DNA of 22,325 bases from the IMG/VR virus record IMGVR_UViG_3300036766_000440, positions 1-22,325 of that record; one strand, 5' to 3'. This document shows, in pieces, positions 7,739-15,476 of this stretch (within the stretch, counting starts at the first letter, position 1; each line of letters starts with the position of its first letter). The notes below the pieces were generated by a model. It searched no databases, was not told where the DNA came from, and worked only from the letters and a program-made list of their open reading frames with translations. Origin of the DNA: a virus. The translations under genes and the position numbers were made by a program.

Positions 7739-8358
7739 TCCCAAAACCAAAATGTGGTACCGTGCCGAAAGCCACTTATGTCTGAACGATGTGCACTTTG
7801 CCCAAAAAGCCAACGCTTGGGAATATAGACATTACGTGATGTGTGTAATTCACCTAGACGATGATCGCAGTGGTGCTTGCCTGCCCAGGTTTCATGTGCA
7901 AGCAAGTAATCTCGTGCAATGCGAATCATACCTCCACGAATCATGTATGCGTGCATGCGATTCACATTGAATGCGCGAAAGCATAGATCATTCACTTTTT
8001 GAGGTGGATTCTCTTTTTTCTTGAGCAACTGCCCACCTAGGTAGATCATATCCCAGTTTGCAGGCACGCTCTCAAGAAACGGCAATAGCGATTCATTGCA
8101 ATCGCTCGAAGCTATTGCATCGTCTTCAAAAACGGTGACTATATCTATAGCCGCCTGGACACACCAATCTAGCACAGCCAAGTGAGATTGATAACAACCC
8201 CAGGCCCCCGGACTAGAGTGCCATCTAGATGCTTCTAGAAGTCCTATTCCGGGGATAGCTGGCCACCGTTGAACGGGTCCGACTACTGGCGGGAGCTTTG
8301 ATTTGAATTTCTCCCACTGGTCTTTTCGAGCATCAAGATTTATGCAGAAGGAGTGCAT
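7735..8358 (-). CDS. GT25-like glycosyltransferase
   Basis: 207 residues, ATG 8358. It begins CINLDARKDQWEKF (the 'INLDxRxDR' type start of family 25). Then GAWGCYQSHLAVL (51-63, the conserved G-x-x-G-C-x-x-S-H segment), VTVFEDDAI (74-82, E78, D79, D80 as metal and sugar-nucleotide ligands) and WDMIYLGGQ (102-110). These are hallmarks of GT25 enzymes (LPS glycosyltransferase, collagen galactosyltransferase-like). The C-terminal part HHCDHRLGE to YIPKRWLFGQS also fits. Acceptor and sugar are unknown. The start lies inside the end of the GT2-like gene (19-nt overlap) with no good ribosome site, so translation is probably coupled. Unlike its two upstream neighbours its base composition is the same as the rest of the phage. 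Confidence 0.82.
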   Translation of the reverse strand: MHSFCINLDARKDQWEKFKSKLPPVVGPVQRWPAIPGIGLLEASRWHSSPGAWGCYQSHLAVLDWCVQAAIDIVTVFEDDAIASSDCNESLLPFLESVPANWDMIYLGGQLLKKKENPPQKVNDLCFRAFNVNRMHAYMIRGGMIRIARDYLLAHETWAGKHHCDHRLGELHTSRNVYIPKRWLFGQSAHRSDISGFRHGTTFWFWD

Positions 8359-9659
8359 TGTTCTGCGCGGTCGATTGCAAGCTTAACAAGTGCCTCGAAC
8401 GGCTCGCTCCACGAATCCATCTTCCAAGCGAGGCCATTGGTTGCGGCCCAGGCCATCGCCTTCGCGCTGTCCCACTTAGAGAAATTCACCATGCCGTCCT
8501 TCAAGAAACCAACGATCGTCCAGTAATTAGCGCGGCATCCCTCGACGCCCCACATATCCATCTGGTTCATCTTGGCTTCGCAACCGCCGCAGCCGTCTTT
8601 TTGTTCAGCGGCTTCCTTCTGCTCGATGCGGATGCTCTTGAAGATTTCGCGCAGTTCCGTGCCAGGTCCGCCCTTGGGACGCACGGGTTGTGTTCTCGGC
8701 GGCGGTGCCGGCATCACGGATGCTGGATCAGCGAGCAGCTTGTCCCACTTCTCTTGCGTGATGTGCTTCTCGGCAAGTAGGTGTTCTCGCATCCGATCAA
8801 GCGACCGGCCTTGCTCTTGATGGCCGAGAATGTAATTGCCCCACAGCTCGCCGTTGGGAATGCGGCTTGCGCTCATCGGTGAGTAGCGCGCGAAGCCAAG
8901 ACAGACCGCTTTACCGCAGGCCGTGCAGAACTTGTCGTGCAAGTAGAACTCGGCACCAGCAAAGCCCGTGAATTTTGGATGGAAGCCGGGCCAGTGCGCC
9001 TTGCGAAAGGAAAAGAACTCCAGGCCCTGTGCAGGAATCTCGAATTCATCATTGGGCGAGTAGCCAAGTGGTCGCCAGCCGTTGGCCATGAGCGTGTCGA
9101 AGTGATGCACGAATTGACACTCCGGGCCTTCGCCAGTGTAAGCAGTTGTGCCGTCCGCCTGCGGAAAGACGCTGATGCGCGTGCCGTCTGGTTGTTCCCA
9201 GACGTTCGCCGGCACGCCCCAGCGTGGCCCGGCCCAACGATCGACCATATGAGTCGCGATGCTTTGTAGGTCGTCGCCAACAAGCACGCCGCCTACGATG
9301 CTACGCGAGTCGGGATGCTCATCGTGCCACTTACGCAGCCGCGTGATGACGCCGGGATGAATTTGCATGGGAGAATCGACGCACATCACAACGTCTGTCT
9401 GTGCCGCCTGGATTGCAATCTCGCGCGGGGCTGCGCTGCCATCCCAAGCAGTCACCGACATGGCCCCTACATTCGCGCCCAATTTGCTGCGGCCCGACAT
9501 TACCTTGTAGAAGTTGGCGCCGCCCGCATCCGGCGCCATCGTCGCCGTGATGAATTCAATTTGCCGACAGTCGTTTTGTAGACGAATGGATTGAATCGTG
9601 TTCCACCAGCCCACCTGATTGTCGCGGACGGTGACGATGATCGTGAGATTCGGTTTCAT
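8340..9659 (-). CDS. GT2/GT-A-like glycosyltransferase with Cys-containing C-terminus
   Basis: 439 residues from ATG 9659, which starts 1 nt after the stop of the Cys-rich protein; a longer open frame upstream overlaps that gene and starts with a low-complexity shadow, so it was refused. Residues 4-40 (NLTIIVTVRDN ... SIRLQNDCRQIEFI) are the nucleotide-sugar strand-helix-strand start of GT-A enzymes. DVVMCVDSPMQIHPGV (89-104) is the place of the DxD-like motif, here CVDSP. A central region with Trp, His and Phe residues (FHPKFTGFAGAEFYLHDKF) resembles acceptor regions. After a Pro-rich linker (316-333) comes CGGCEAKMNQMDMWGVEGCR (357-376), whose three Cys residues may bind metal, and a final helical part. 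The DNA is clearly richer in G+C than that of the phage genes outside the cassette. Function as glycosyltransferase is likely; target unknown, perhaps the Cys-rich protein encoded just before. Confidence 0.72.
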   Translation of the reverse strand: MKPNLTIIVTVRDNQVGWWNTIQSIRLQNDCRQIEFITATMAPDAGGANFYKVMSGRSKLGANVGAMSVTAWDGSAAPREIAIQAAQTDVVMCVDSPMQIHPGVITRLRKWHDEHPDSRSIVGGVLVGDDLQSIATHMVDRWAGPRWGVPANVWEQPDGTRISVFPQADGTTAYTGEGPECQFVHHFDTLMANGWRPLGYSPNDEFEIPAQGLEFFSFRKAHWPGFHPKFTGFAGAEFYLHDKFCTACGKAVCLGFARYSPMSASRIPNGELWGNYILGHQEQGRSLDRMREHLLAEKHITQEKWDKLLADPASVMPAPPPRTQPVRPKGGPGTELREIFKSIRIEQKEAAEQKDGCGGCEAKMNQMDMWGVEGCRANYWTIVGFLKDGMVNFSKWDSAKAMAWAATNGLAWKMDSWSEPFEALVKLAIDRAEQCTPSA

Positions 9660-9660
9660 G

Positions 9661-11859
9661 TTAGGGTCCAGAGTAGGCACAGTCGATGACGTAGTATGGT
9701 TCACAGTAGCCGAACGCGGTATCCCCTTGGCAATGACCGTCGTTACACACACCACCTTCACTGGCTCCGCAAGGCTTGCCGGGATACATGTCCTCGCCTT
9801 CGTAGACGCCGATGCAGGTGCAGTACAGCCCCGTGTTGATGAGCGAGCAATCGTCATCGCGCGCGGTCCAGACCCAGCCACCTACACCATCGGGCAGGCA
9901 ATCGACTCCGCAGACATTGCCGGGATCGGCGCCGCAGGGTGTTGTTTCCGAGCAAACGGCGCAGCAGGCACCAAAGGAGCCGTAAGGCCCATTGACATTA
10001 TTTGTCGATCCGCCCTGAAAGCAAACGGTGCCTTCGTAGCACCACCATTCGCCGCCGATCGGACAATCGGCATCACACAACGCTTCGCTGGCATACGGGC
10101 CGCCGGCCGCGCCCGAGCCGTAAGCGTCCTGCGAGCATGTGCCATCGTCCCAACACCACCAAGCCAAGGGGCAGTCTGCTTGGCACTCGGACTCGCTGCC
10201 ATAGGGGCCGCTCACGGAGCCGGTGCCGGTCGCGTCTTGAATGCAAGGACCGTTCGCGTAGCACCACCAGAGTTGCGGGCAGGCCGCGTTGCAATCTTCT
10301 TCGGTGTCGTAGGGACCAGTGCCGCCGCCTGCGCCGCCGTCTTGGACGCAAGGCTGCGTGTCGTTGCAATAGAAGGGGCAAACCGGGCCAGTGCAAAAAT
10401 CATCGCGCGTGTCGCTGGTAACAGTCAGCGTCATCGCGGCCGACGGAATACAATAATGTGAAAAATCAGCCGGGAAACTGTCGATGCCGTAAGTCGCATT
10501 CGCACCGTAATGAACGTGACCGCCATGCTCATCGCAGGTATTCGCACGCCAAGTCGAATAGATCAGGCCGGCGTTCGCATTGTTGACGGCCGTATGGATC
10601 ACGCATTCGGACACCGACAGCGCAGGCGTGCGGTAGTATAAGTCCCACGATTCCGAAGATCGGCACATCTGGGAACCGCTGATTTCTGTATCTGAGCAGG
10701 CTGCCCAATGAACGCCGATTTCCCAATAAAAATCACCCTCTATGTCATTCGTCGGAAAGATACCCGCACCGCGCACCACCCGAGCGCAGATATAGACACC
10801 GTTCGCCATGCCTGAGTCGCAATCGTCCGTCACGTCGCCGATGCTTCCGTTAATCAAAGCCGCGTATGGCCACGTATAGCATTCCGCCGTGACTGGCAAC
10901 TCATTCCAACACCAGCGGCAATTCCAATCCACCTCACGGAAGTTTTTGATATTGAGCGTCTGTCCAATTCCACCGCCGCCATTCAGGCCGTCACAACCCG
11001 GCAGCGGTTGCGCTGGACACTCGCCCGTGAAGGCGTCGGGTCCGATGTACGTCCCGATCAGGCCGATATTCCAGGGGTCGCCAGCGTTCTCGTCCCAGCT
11101 ATCAATTTCTAACTTGAGCGTGACCGGCATTTGCAGCTTGCAGCCGACGATAGCCGTTTCGTCGCAATCCATCAGGCACGGCGGATGTGCGCACTCGGGA
11201 CAGGTCGTCGCCGTGCCGCCCGTCGCGTGACTCATCGAAAAACGAAAGTGCCTAAAGTAGGCCGTGCCGCCGACGCCCATTCCTAGACCGCACTTCGTTC
11301 CCGTCACGGTCTGACCGTAAGCCGTCGCGACCACTTCGCCGTTGAGCGAAGCGTGAATGCGCCCGTCATCCGTGACGCAAACGCTGGCCGTGTACCATGT
11401 ATCCTCATTGATCGTGCGATTGCCGGTGCCGATTGGCGTGCCGCCAGCCGTGTAGAGTGTGACTGATCCAGAGGAGCCATTGATGGCGTAACGTGCGTAG
11501 AAATAAGTGGTCGTGTTCACCCAGCCGACAAGGACATCCACATATTCGTTGTTAGTATTATGCTTGAACCAGACTGACACCTTCATCGTGCCGACGCCGT
11601 CGGGGTGCGCCGTGTTGCAGTGCATGTTGCCCGGCGACGTGCAGCGCAGCTCGCCGGACGTAATATCCCACGCGCCGGAATCTTCGGTGTAGGCGCAGCC
11701 GGTTGGCGCGCCAGTGCTGATGTTGGAACTATTGGCGCGACCGAAGTCGTCGGCGCAGATGTCGCAATTCGGACAGGCTGCAATGCACGGAGGATCGCAA
11801 GGCAAGCCGATGACGATGCCTATCACCCCGATAATCAACAGTAACGCTACGAACGACAT
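9661..11859 (-). CDS. Cys/Trp-rich secreted or anchored protein with LamG-like domain and four repeats
   Basis: 732 residues from ATG 11859, 2 nt after the previous stop; an in-frame TTG six codons earlier is less likely. Residues 2-18 are hydrophobic (FVALLLIIGVIGIVIG), a signal peptide or anchor. Residues 37-210, from DDFGRANSSNIST to YFRHFRFSMS, look like a concanavalin/LamG-like beta sandwich (WYTASVCVTDDGRIHASLNG is typical). A Cys-rich middle follows. Residues about 494-636 hold four repeats of about 36 residues with the pattern WWCYxxGxCxQD...GPYxSExxCxAxC. The end has more Cys pairs. Very many cysteines imply disulfides and an extracytoplasmic place, unusual for a virion protein assembled in the cytoplasm. 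It is either a tail-tip/receptor-related protein at the end of the late operon or a surface protein displayed by the infected cell. High G+C marks it as foreign to the phage. Function unknown. Confidence 0.78.
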   Translation of the reverse strand: MSFVALLLIIGVIGIVIGLPCDPPCIAACPNCDICADDFGRANSSNISTGAPTGCAYTEDSGAWDITSGELRCTSPGNMHCNTAHPDGVGTMKVSVWFKHNTNNEYVDVLVGWVNTTTYFYARYAINGSSGSVTLYTAGGTPIGTGNRTINEDTWYTASVCVTDDGRIHASLNGEVVATAYGQTVTGTKCGLGMGVGGTAYFRHFRFSMSHATGGTATTCPECAHPPCLMDCDETAIVGCKLQMPVTLKLEIDSWDENAGDPWNIGLIGTYIGPDAFTGECPAQPLPGCDGLNGGGGIGQTLNIKNFREVDWNCRWCWNELPVTAECYTWPYAALINGSIGDVTDDCDSGMANGVYICARVVRGAGIFPTNDIEGDFYWEIGVHWAACSDTEISGSQMCRSSESWDLYYRTPALSVSECVIHTAVNNANAGLIYSTWRANTCDEHGGHVHYGANATYGIDSFPADFSHYCIPSAAMTLTVTSDTRDDFCTGPVCPFYCNDTQPCVQDGGAGGGTGPYDTEEDCNAACPQLWWCYANGPCIQDATGTGSVSGPYGSESECQADCPLAWWCWDDGTCSQDAYGSGAAGGPYASEALCDADCPIGGEWWCYEGTVCFQGGSTNNVNGPYGSFGACCAVCSETTPCGADPGNVCGVDCLPDGVGGWVWTARDDDCSLINTGLYCTCIGVYEGEDMYPGKPCGASEGGVCNDGHCQGDTAFGYCEPYYVIDCAYSGP
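10000..10378 (-). repeat. Four diverged Cys/Trp-rich protein repeats
   Basis: This covers the part of the Cys-rich gene coding four units of about 36 residues. Shared positions are an aromatic-Cys start (FYC, WWCY, WWCW, WWCY), G/T-x-C-x-Q about seven residues later, a Gly/Ser/Thr-rich loop, GPYxS/T-E, and C-x-A-x-C at the end. Each unit probably forms a small disulfide-bonded fold. The DNA of the units differs, so the duplication is old or under diversification rather than a recent copying event. Borders are given to about 15 bases. Confidence 0.7.
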
Positions 11860-11861
11860 GC

Positions 11862-12602
11862 TTACCCGCACCCCCAAGGCTCAATGTACCACACGCCTTT
11901 TAGCTTATGCGCTAAGCAGAACACCCCTGCAGCTATATCAATGTCTGTTCTATTGCACGTGTCAAAGCTAACAAGTGGATCACTAACCGTTTCGCTGCCA
12001 CCCGGCCCGTCCCACACTTCAACTGTCTCTGTCGCGCCTGCAGAGTGCGCCACAGTGGTTTTAACAAGCCTCGCATTGTCTCCAGACCCGCCGATCGACA
12101 CGACCCAAGCATAGTCCTCTGCCTCTTCAACTGCAAGGCAAAGCAATCCAGCGCCGTCAAGACTAATCCCAAATGTACCAGACTCTGGACCGCATTCCTC
12201 TCCAGGCACAGGCACTGTACCGGTTACTTGAATGCGCGTTGGAAAAACTCCAATAACTCGGATCTCTGCTTGTCCATCCGCAGGGATCTTGGAATTTTCA
12301 TTTGTGAAAAGTACTAGGCTATTGTCGCTTGTAGACTTTTCAACCTCTACCATTAGAGGCTCTGCAGTTCCTGCGCCCGTATCTTTTGCAGAGAGGACAG
12401 AGTAAGGGTCTACAGCTTCAGCGCACTTGCCGAACAGGTGCACAAGTGAAGTGCTTTGGATACGAGAAGCAACGCCGTTGCCTGTATCAATACCGGCAGA
12501 TAAGTAGCCTGATCTTAAAAGAAGTGCGACTACTGCGTTCCATTCAGACGTTTTAATCGTCCGACCGCGGCCATGCTTCGGCTTGAGATCATCTTTGGAC
12601 AT
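11862..12602 (-). CDS. Hypothetical tail-tip-side protein
   Basis: 246 residues from ATG 12602, which begins 1 nt after the stop of the previous gene; an in-frame alternative start eight or nine codons upstream would overlap that gene. N-terminus KPKHGRGRTIKTSEWNAVVA, then segments rich in Val, Thr and Gly that look beta-stranded (AEIRVIGVFPTRIQVTGTV), and a Cys-containing end (GVFCLAHKL, YIEPWGCG). No enzyme motif is visible. Being third after the tape measure gene in a siphovirus-type late operon, it could belong to the tail tip or baseplate, but this is from position only. The following Cys-rich gene starts 2 nt after its stop. Confidence 0.68.
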   Translation of the reverse strand: MSKDDLKPKHGRGRTIKTSEWNAVVALLLRSGYLSAGIDTGNGVASRIQSTSLVHLFGKCAEAVDPYSVLSAKDTGAGTAEPLMVEVEKSTSDNSLVLFTNENSKIPADGQAEIRVIGVFPTRIQVTGTVPVPGEECGPESGTFGISLDGAGLLCLAVEEAEDYAWVVSIGGSGDNARLVKTTVAHSAGATETVEVWDGPGGSETVSDPLVSFDTCNRTDIDIAAGVFCLAHKLKGVWYIEPWGCG

Positions 12603-12603
12603 G

Positions 12604-13362
12604 TTAGTAGAGAGCCCACGAAAAGTCACCAGGCGGATACGACTTCTCTACTGCACTAGTCTCTACGTTGAAGATCTCTTCATATGCTCCAGTTGCTGCG
12701 CGGTAGTACTTATTCCAGCCGTCAGGCTTAAATGCAAACTTGAGATTCACATCAAGCGCGTCGCTGCCATCTGAGGTGATCGTGCGGCTAATCGACGTGG
12801 GCTGGAATAGTAATGTTTCTTCAGCAAAAGCAAGACCCAATAGTGCGCTTGTGTACACTGTCTCGTTGCACTGGCCTAGGCATGTAAGCAAACCTGGAGG
12901 CAATGGCGGTTCGAGTTTGTGTAGCGTGCGCGTAAGAACGAAACTAAAGATCTGTCGACCTGGTGCTTCAGCTGCAACAAGAGGATCGCCTGATGCATTT
13001 GTCCATCTATAGTGCTTATGGTCTTGAGTTACAAATTCGACAGATGGCTCAAGCGACTCGCTAACAAGATCTTCGTTTTCTTTTGAGGAGTAATTGACCG
13101 TTGCGATTGCTGACTCATACGTGAGACCTTGTCCGTCGGATATGCCCTTGGCACCGAAAGGCGCTAGCCCGACTGATATAACACGGGCGCCATACCCGTA
13201 CGGCCATAGTCGTTTGAACCCAATAAGATCAGCTCGCAGTGCATAGCGATTAGCCCATGGCACCATAAGCTGCACAGTCGCCTTCAGCCCGTCTTTGTCG
13301 AAGGTCTCTGTAACAGAGTCCTTCATCTCACAGCAGGCAACTGTTGAATATGTTACTGACAT
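12604..13362 (-). CDS. Probable distal tail / tail-tip protein
   Basis: 252 residues, ATG 13362 overlapping the tape measure stop (TAATG). Residues 1-60 contain Cys and aromatic positions (YSTVACCEMKDSVTETF, VPWANRYALRADLIGF), and the rest is rich in beta-prone segments ending in DVNLKFAFKPDGWNKYYRA and a C-terminus with PPGDFSW. The gene directly after the tape measure in long-tailed phages usually codes the distal tail protein or a tail-tip hub partner, to which the tail fibre binds. The sequence itself shows no decisive motif, so the role is inferred from place and size (Dit proteins are often 200-300 residues, or longer). Confidence 0.68.
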   Translation of the reverse strand: MSVTYSTVACCEMKDSVTETFDKDGLKATVQLMVPWANRYALRADLIGFKRLWPYGYGARVISVGLAPFGAKGISDGQGLTYESAIATVNYSSKENEDLVSESLEPSVEFVTQDHKHYRWTNASGDPLVAAEAPGRQIFSFVLTRTLHKLEPPLPPGLLTCLGQCNETVYTSALLGLAFAEETLLFQPTSISRTITSDGSDALDVNLKFAFKPDGWNKYYRAATGAYEEIFNVETSAVEKSYPPGDFSWALY

Positions 13363-15311
13363 TAATCGTCGTCCGAGAGAGCGCCTACAAGAGGTGTCTC
13401 TTTAGCAAGTTTGCCTGTTGAACCCGCGATGTCTTCAAGTAGTCCTGACTGATCACGCACAGCTTCAGTGTTCCTATCAATCGCGTCTGCAGTCTTTACA
13501 GCGGCATCTTTCGTCGCAGCTACTTGCTTGTCTTCTTTACCCGCACCCGCCGCTGCCTCTGTGATGCGCTTATTGAGCGACATCAAGTCTTCGATAGTTC
13601 CTGTTTTGTCGTCTTTGCTTTTGTCCTTCTTAGCAGCTTTATCAGCTGTCGTAGTTGTGTCAACCGCCTCACCTGGCTTGGCGCCTTCAGCCGGAGCAAA
13701 TTCTGCACCTGGCTTACGCTTAGGCGTTGTATCCTTGAAGAGATCGTTAATCATCTTACGATTTGCTTCAAGGTTTTTTCCAAAAGATTCAGCGACACGA
13801 CCAGCACGTTCACCAATATCGCCCTCAAGACCTTTCTCGATGTCGCCCTTTACACGTTCAGCGATCTTGGGCAACTCTTCAGCGGTCGCTTGAAAGCCCT
13901 CTGTAAGACCTTTCCATTCAAAATTGAAACCTTCACCTTTAAACAGACCTTTAAAGGCCTCCCAAAAGTTTTTCAAGTTCTCCCACATATTAGAAGTGAT
14001 CGTTTTGAGTAGCTCCCACGCATCAGTGAAGATCTCTTTCCAATTACGACCGAACCACGCCAAGTATGCCGGCAGTACTTCAGTAATAACATGAGCGATG
14101 ATATTGAAACTTTTCACGGCTGCGAGGGCAAACTCCTCAATGGCAATCATCGCAACGTCTGCGAAATTTGTGATACCAGTCTGCAGCGCTGTAAAGGCCA
14201 GCAGCCCGCCCTCAGCAACCCAGATGATTGCAGGCTTGAGGTAACTCCAGATAGTATCCGCCCACTCCACTAGGGTGTCGACAATGGCTGTAACGTACGG
14301 TGCTAAGTAGCTACCTATAGCTACCGCGGTGTTGAGAATTGCAACACCAACGTCCTCTAGAAGTGTTTTAACAAAGTCCAAAACAGGCGCAAGGTATTCA
14401 CTTACAGTATCTGCAAAAGTGGTGACCCAGTCGATTAGACTCGTGATGCCTTGCTCGATAGCGTCAAGAGGTACGAGCCACTCTACAAAAGCGGTGGCCC
14501 CTTCTACAATCCAAGTGATGAGCTTAATAAGTGGTACAGCCAACATTGCAACTATTTTAGCTGTACGCTCGAGTGCAGGCATAAGCGACATAATCGCAGG
14601 CATAAGAGCGCCACCAATGTCCTCAGCGACATCTGACATGCGATTACCAAACTGAGCCATCTGTCCCGAGAAGGTCTTGGCCGCTGCAACTGCTTGGCCG
14701 CCTACGACTGAGTTGAGCTTTTCGAGGATTGCAGTTTGAGCGTCCGTCACCTTGCCTGCATCCATAAGCGTCTTGATGCGCTCTTTCTCTGAGTCAGTAA
14801 ATTGAATGCCAGCACGGCGAAGCATCATCATGCCGCGTTCAGGATTTGCTAGAGATCGGGCCAAGATGTTTCCAGCGGCCGGCAGATCAGTGTGCATAAA
14901 AGTTGCAAGATCTGCGGATGCTTTTAGGCCACCCTTGAAGATGTCGCCTTTGATATTGCCCATTGTAGCAAAGAGTGTACTAACTGATCGAGCTGCTTCG
15001 TCATCGAACTTAGATAAGTCCTGGATGTCCTTGCCTAAGTCTTCGATCTCATTACGAGTAAGACCAGTGGTATTCCCAGTCTTTTCGAGAACAGTGTCGA
15101 GTTTTCGCATCGAGTCTTCGACTTCGGATGCAGCATCTACAAAATGTTTTCCCCACTCTACTACTTTCTGGGCGACGAGGAAAACACCTATACCGGCGAA
15201 AACCTTATTGATATTTTGGCCCCAGCCTGAAAGCATAGACTCAGACGCACTCAAAGATCTCTTGAGAGGGTCATTGTCCCCTTTCAGAAGTATAGTGGCA
15301 CTGTCACCCAT
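13362..15311 (-). CDS. Tail tape measure protein
   Basis: 649 residues, ATG 15311, overlapping the stop of the frameshift extension by 8 nt (ATGGGTGA). Residues 1-60 (LKGDNDPLKRSLSASESML, then VFAGIGVFLVAQKVVEW) and the following helices (ASEVEDSMRKLDTVLEKTGN, LANPERGMMMLRRAGIQF) are typical of the tape measure family in phages. Residues about 228-400 contain several hydrophobic helices (ALMPAIMSLMPALERTAK, IVAMLAVPLIKLITWIVEG) that could insert into the host membrane during DNA entry. The C-terminal 200 residues are charged and low in complexity, with Lys/Asp/Glu (TTTADKAAKKDKSKDDK). It sets tail length: at about 0.15 nm per residue the tail would be near 97 nm. The position after the frameshifted chaperone strongly supports the call. 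Confidence 0.92.
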   Translation of the reverse strand: MGDSATILLKGDNDPLKRSLSASESMLSGWGQNINKVFAGIGVFLVAQKVVEWGKHFVDAASEVEDSMRKLDTVLEKTGNTTGLTRNEIEDLGKDIQDLSKFDDEAARSVSTLFATMGNIKGDIFKGGLKASADLATFMHTDLPAAGNILARSLANPERGMMMLRRAGIQFTDSEKERIKTLMDAGKVTDAQTAILEKLNSVVGGQAVAAAKTFSGQMAQFGNRMSDVAEDIGGALMPAIMSLMPALERTAKIVAMLAVPLIKLITWIVEGATAFVEWLVPLDAIEQGITSLIDWVTTFADTVSEYLAPVLDFVKTLLEDVGVAILNTAVAIGSYLAPYVTAIVDTLVEWADTIWSYLKPAIIWVAEGGLLAFTALQTGITNFADVAMIAIEEFALAAVKSFNIIAHVITEVLPAYLAWFGRNWKEIFTDAWELLKTITSNMWENLKNFWEAFKGLFKGEGFNFEWKGLTEGFQATAEELPKIAERVKGDIEKGLEGDIGERAGRVAESFGKNLEANRKMINDLFKDTTPKRKPGAEFAPAEGAKPGEAVDTTTTADKAAKKDKSKDDKTGTIEDLMSLNKRITEAAAGAGKEDKQVAATKDAAVKTADAIDRNTEAVRDQSGLLEDIAGSTGKLAKETPLVGALSDDD

Positions 15312-15474
15312 GTTTCCACTCTAGGTATTCTTCGAGCGTTGCAAAAGACGCCGTGTCTGAACCTGCATCTTCGTCTAACAAAATCATCTGTTGCAGTGGT
15401 GTCATGTCCGCTGCAACTGCAGGACTGATCTTATAAATGCGGGCAAGCGCGCGGTAGCGATCTTCTTTTGACAT
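15304..15474 (-). CDS. Tail assembly chaperone, -1 frameshift extension (T-like part)
   Basis: 56 residues if read from ATG 15474 (AGAGGT 4 nt upstream), but the frame is open further back to the slippery site at 15504-15510. It is therefore most likely the C-terminal part of a 209-residue fusion spanning 15304-15932: 143 residues of the first gene, then 66 residues from this frame. Sequence of the part: SKEDRYRALARIYKI ... MTPLQQMILLDEDAG ... LEEYLEWKHG. In lambda the gpG-gpGT pair is made in a fixed ratio by the same kind of -1 shift; the long form recruits the tape measure protein and tail tube subunits. The stop overlaps the tape measure start by 8 nt. Internal initiation at 15474 cannot be excluded. 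Confidence 0.85.
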   Translation of the reverse strand: MSKEDRYRALARIYKISPAVAADMTPLQQMILLDEDAGSDTASFATLEEYLEWKHG

Positions 15475-15476
15475 CG

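Larger units (their letters stand above)
8360..11860. other. GC-rich accessory cassette inside a lower-GC phage genome
   Basis: Counting G+C by hand in single 60-base lines gives 43/60 at 9181-9240, 44/60 at 10081-10140, 37/60 at 8881-8940, against 25/60 at 6301-6360, 26/60 at 14341-14400 and 27/60 at 11941-12000. The change falls close to the borders of two genes, the Cys-rich protein and the GT2-like protein. This suggests that the pair came as one unit from a source with higher G+C. No inverted repeats, transposase or integrase mark the borders, so homologous or illegitimate recombination is more likely than transposition. Confidence 0.75.

Noticed and set aside
7676-7813. 46-residue N-terminal extension of the SNF2 helicase
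   Set aside because: It would read through the near-consensus promoter and the end of the glycosyltransferase gene, and ATG 7675 has a better ribosome site.
9660-9881. 74-residue extension of the GT2-like protein
   Set aside because: Low-complexity Ser/Thr/Ala sequence overlapping the Cys-rich gene; the GT-A fold begins at ATG 9659.
9619-10461. Long plus-strand open frame (280 residues) opposite the Cys-rich repeats
   Set aside because: It is rich in Ala, Gly and Arg, has no domain motif and no ribosome site, and runs antisense to well-patterned repeats; it is an effect of high G+C.
14806-15324. Plus-strand open frame of 172 residues
   Set aside because: Antisense shadow of the tape measure gene, rich in Ser and Arg and without a family pattern.
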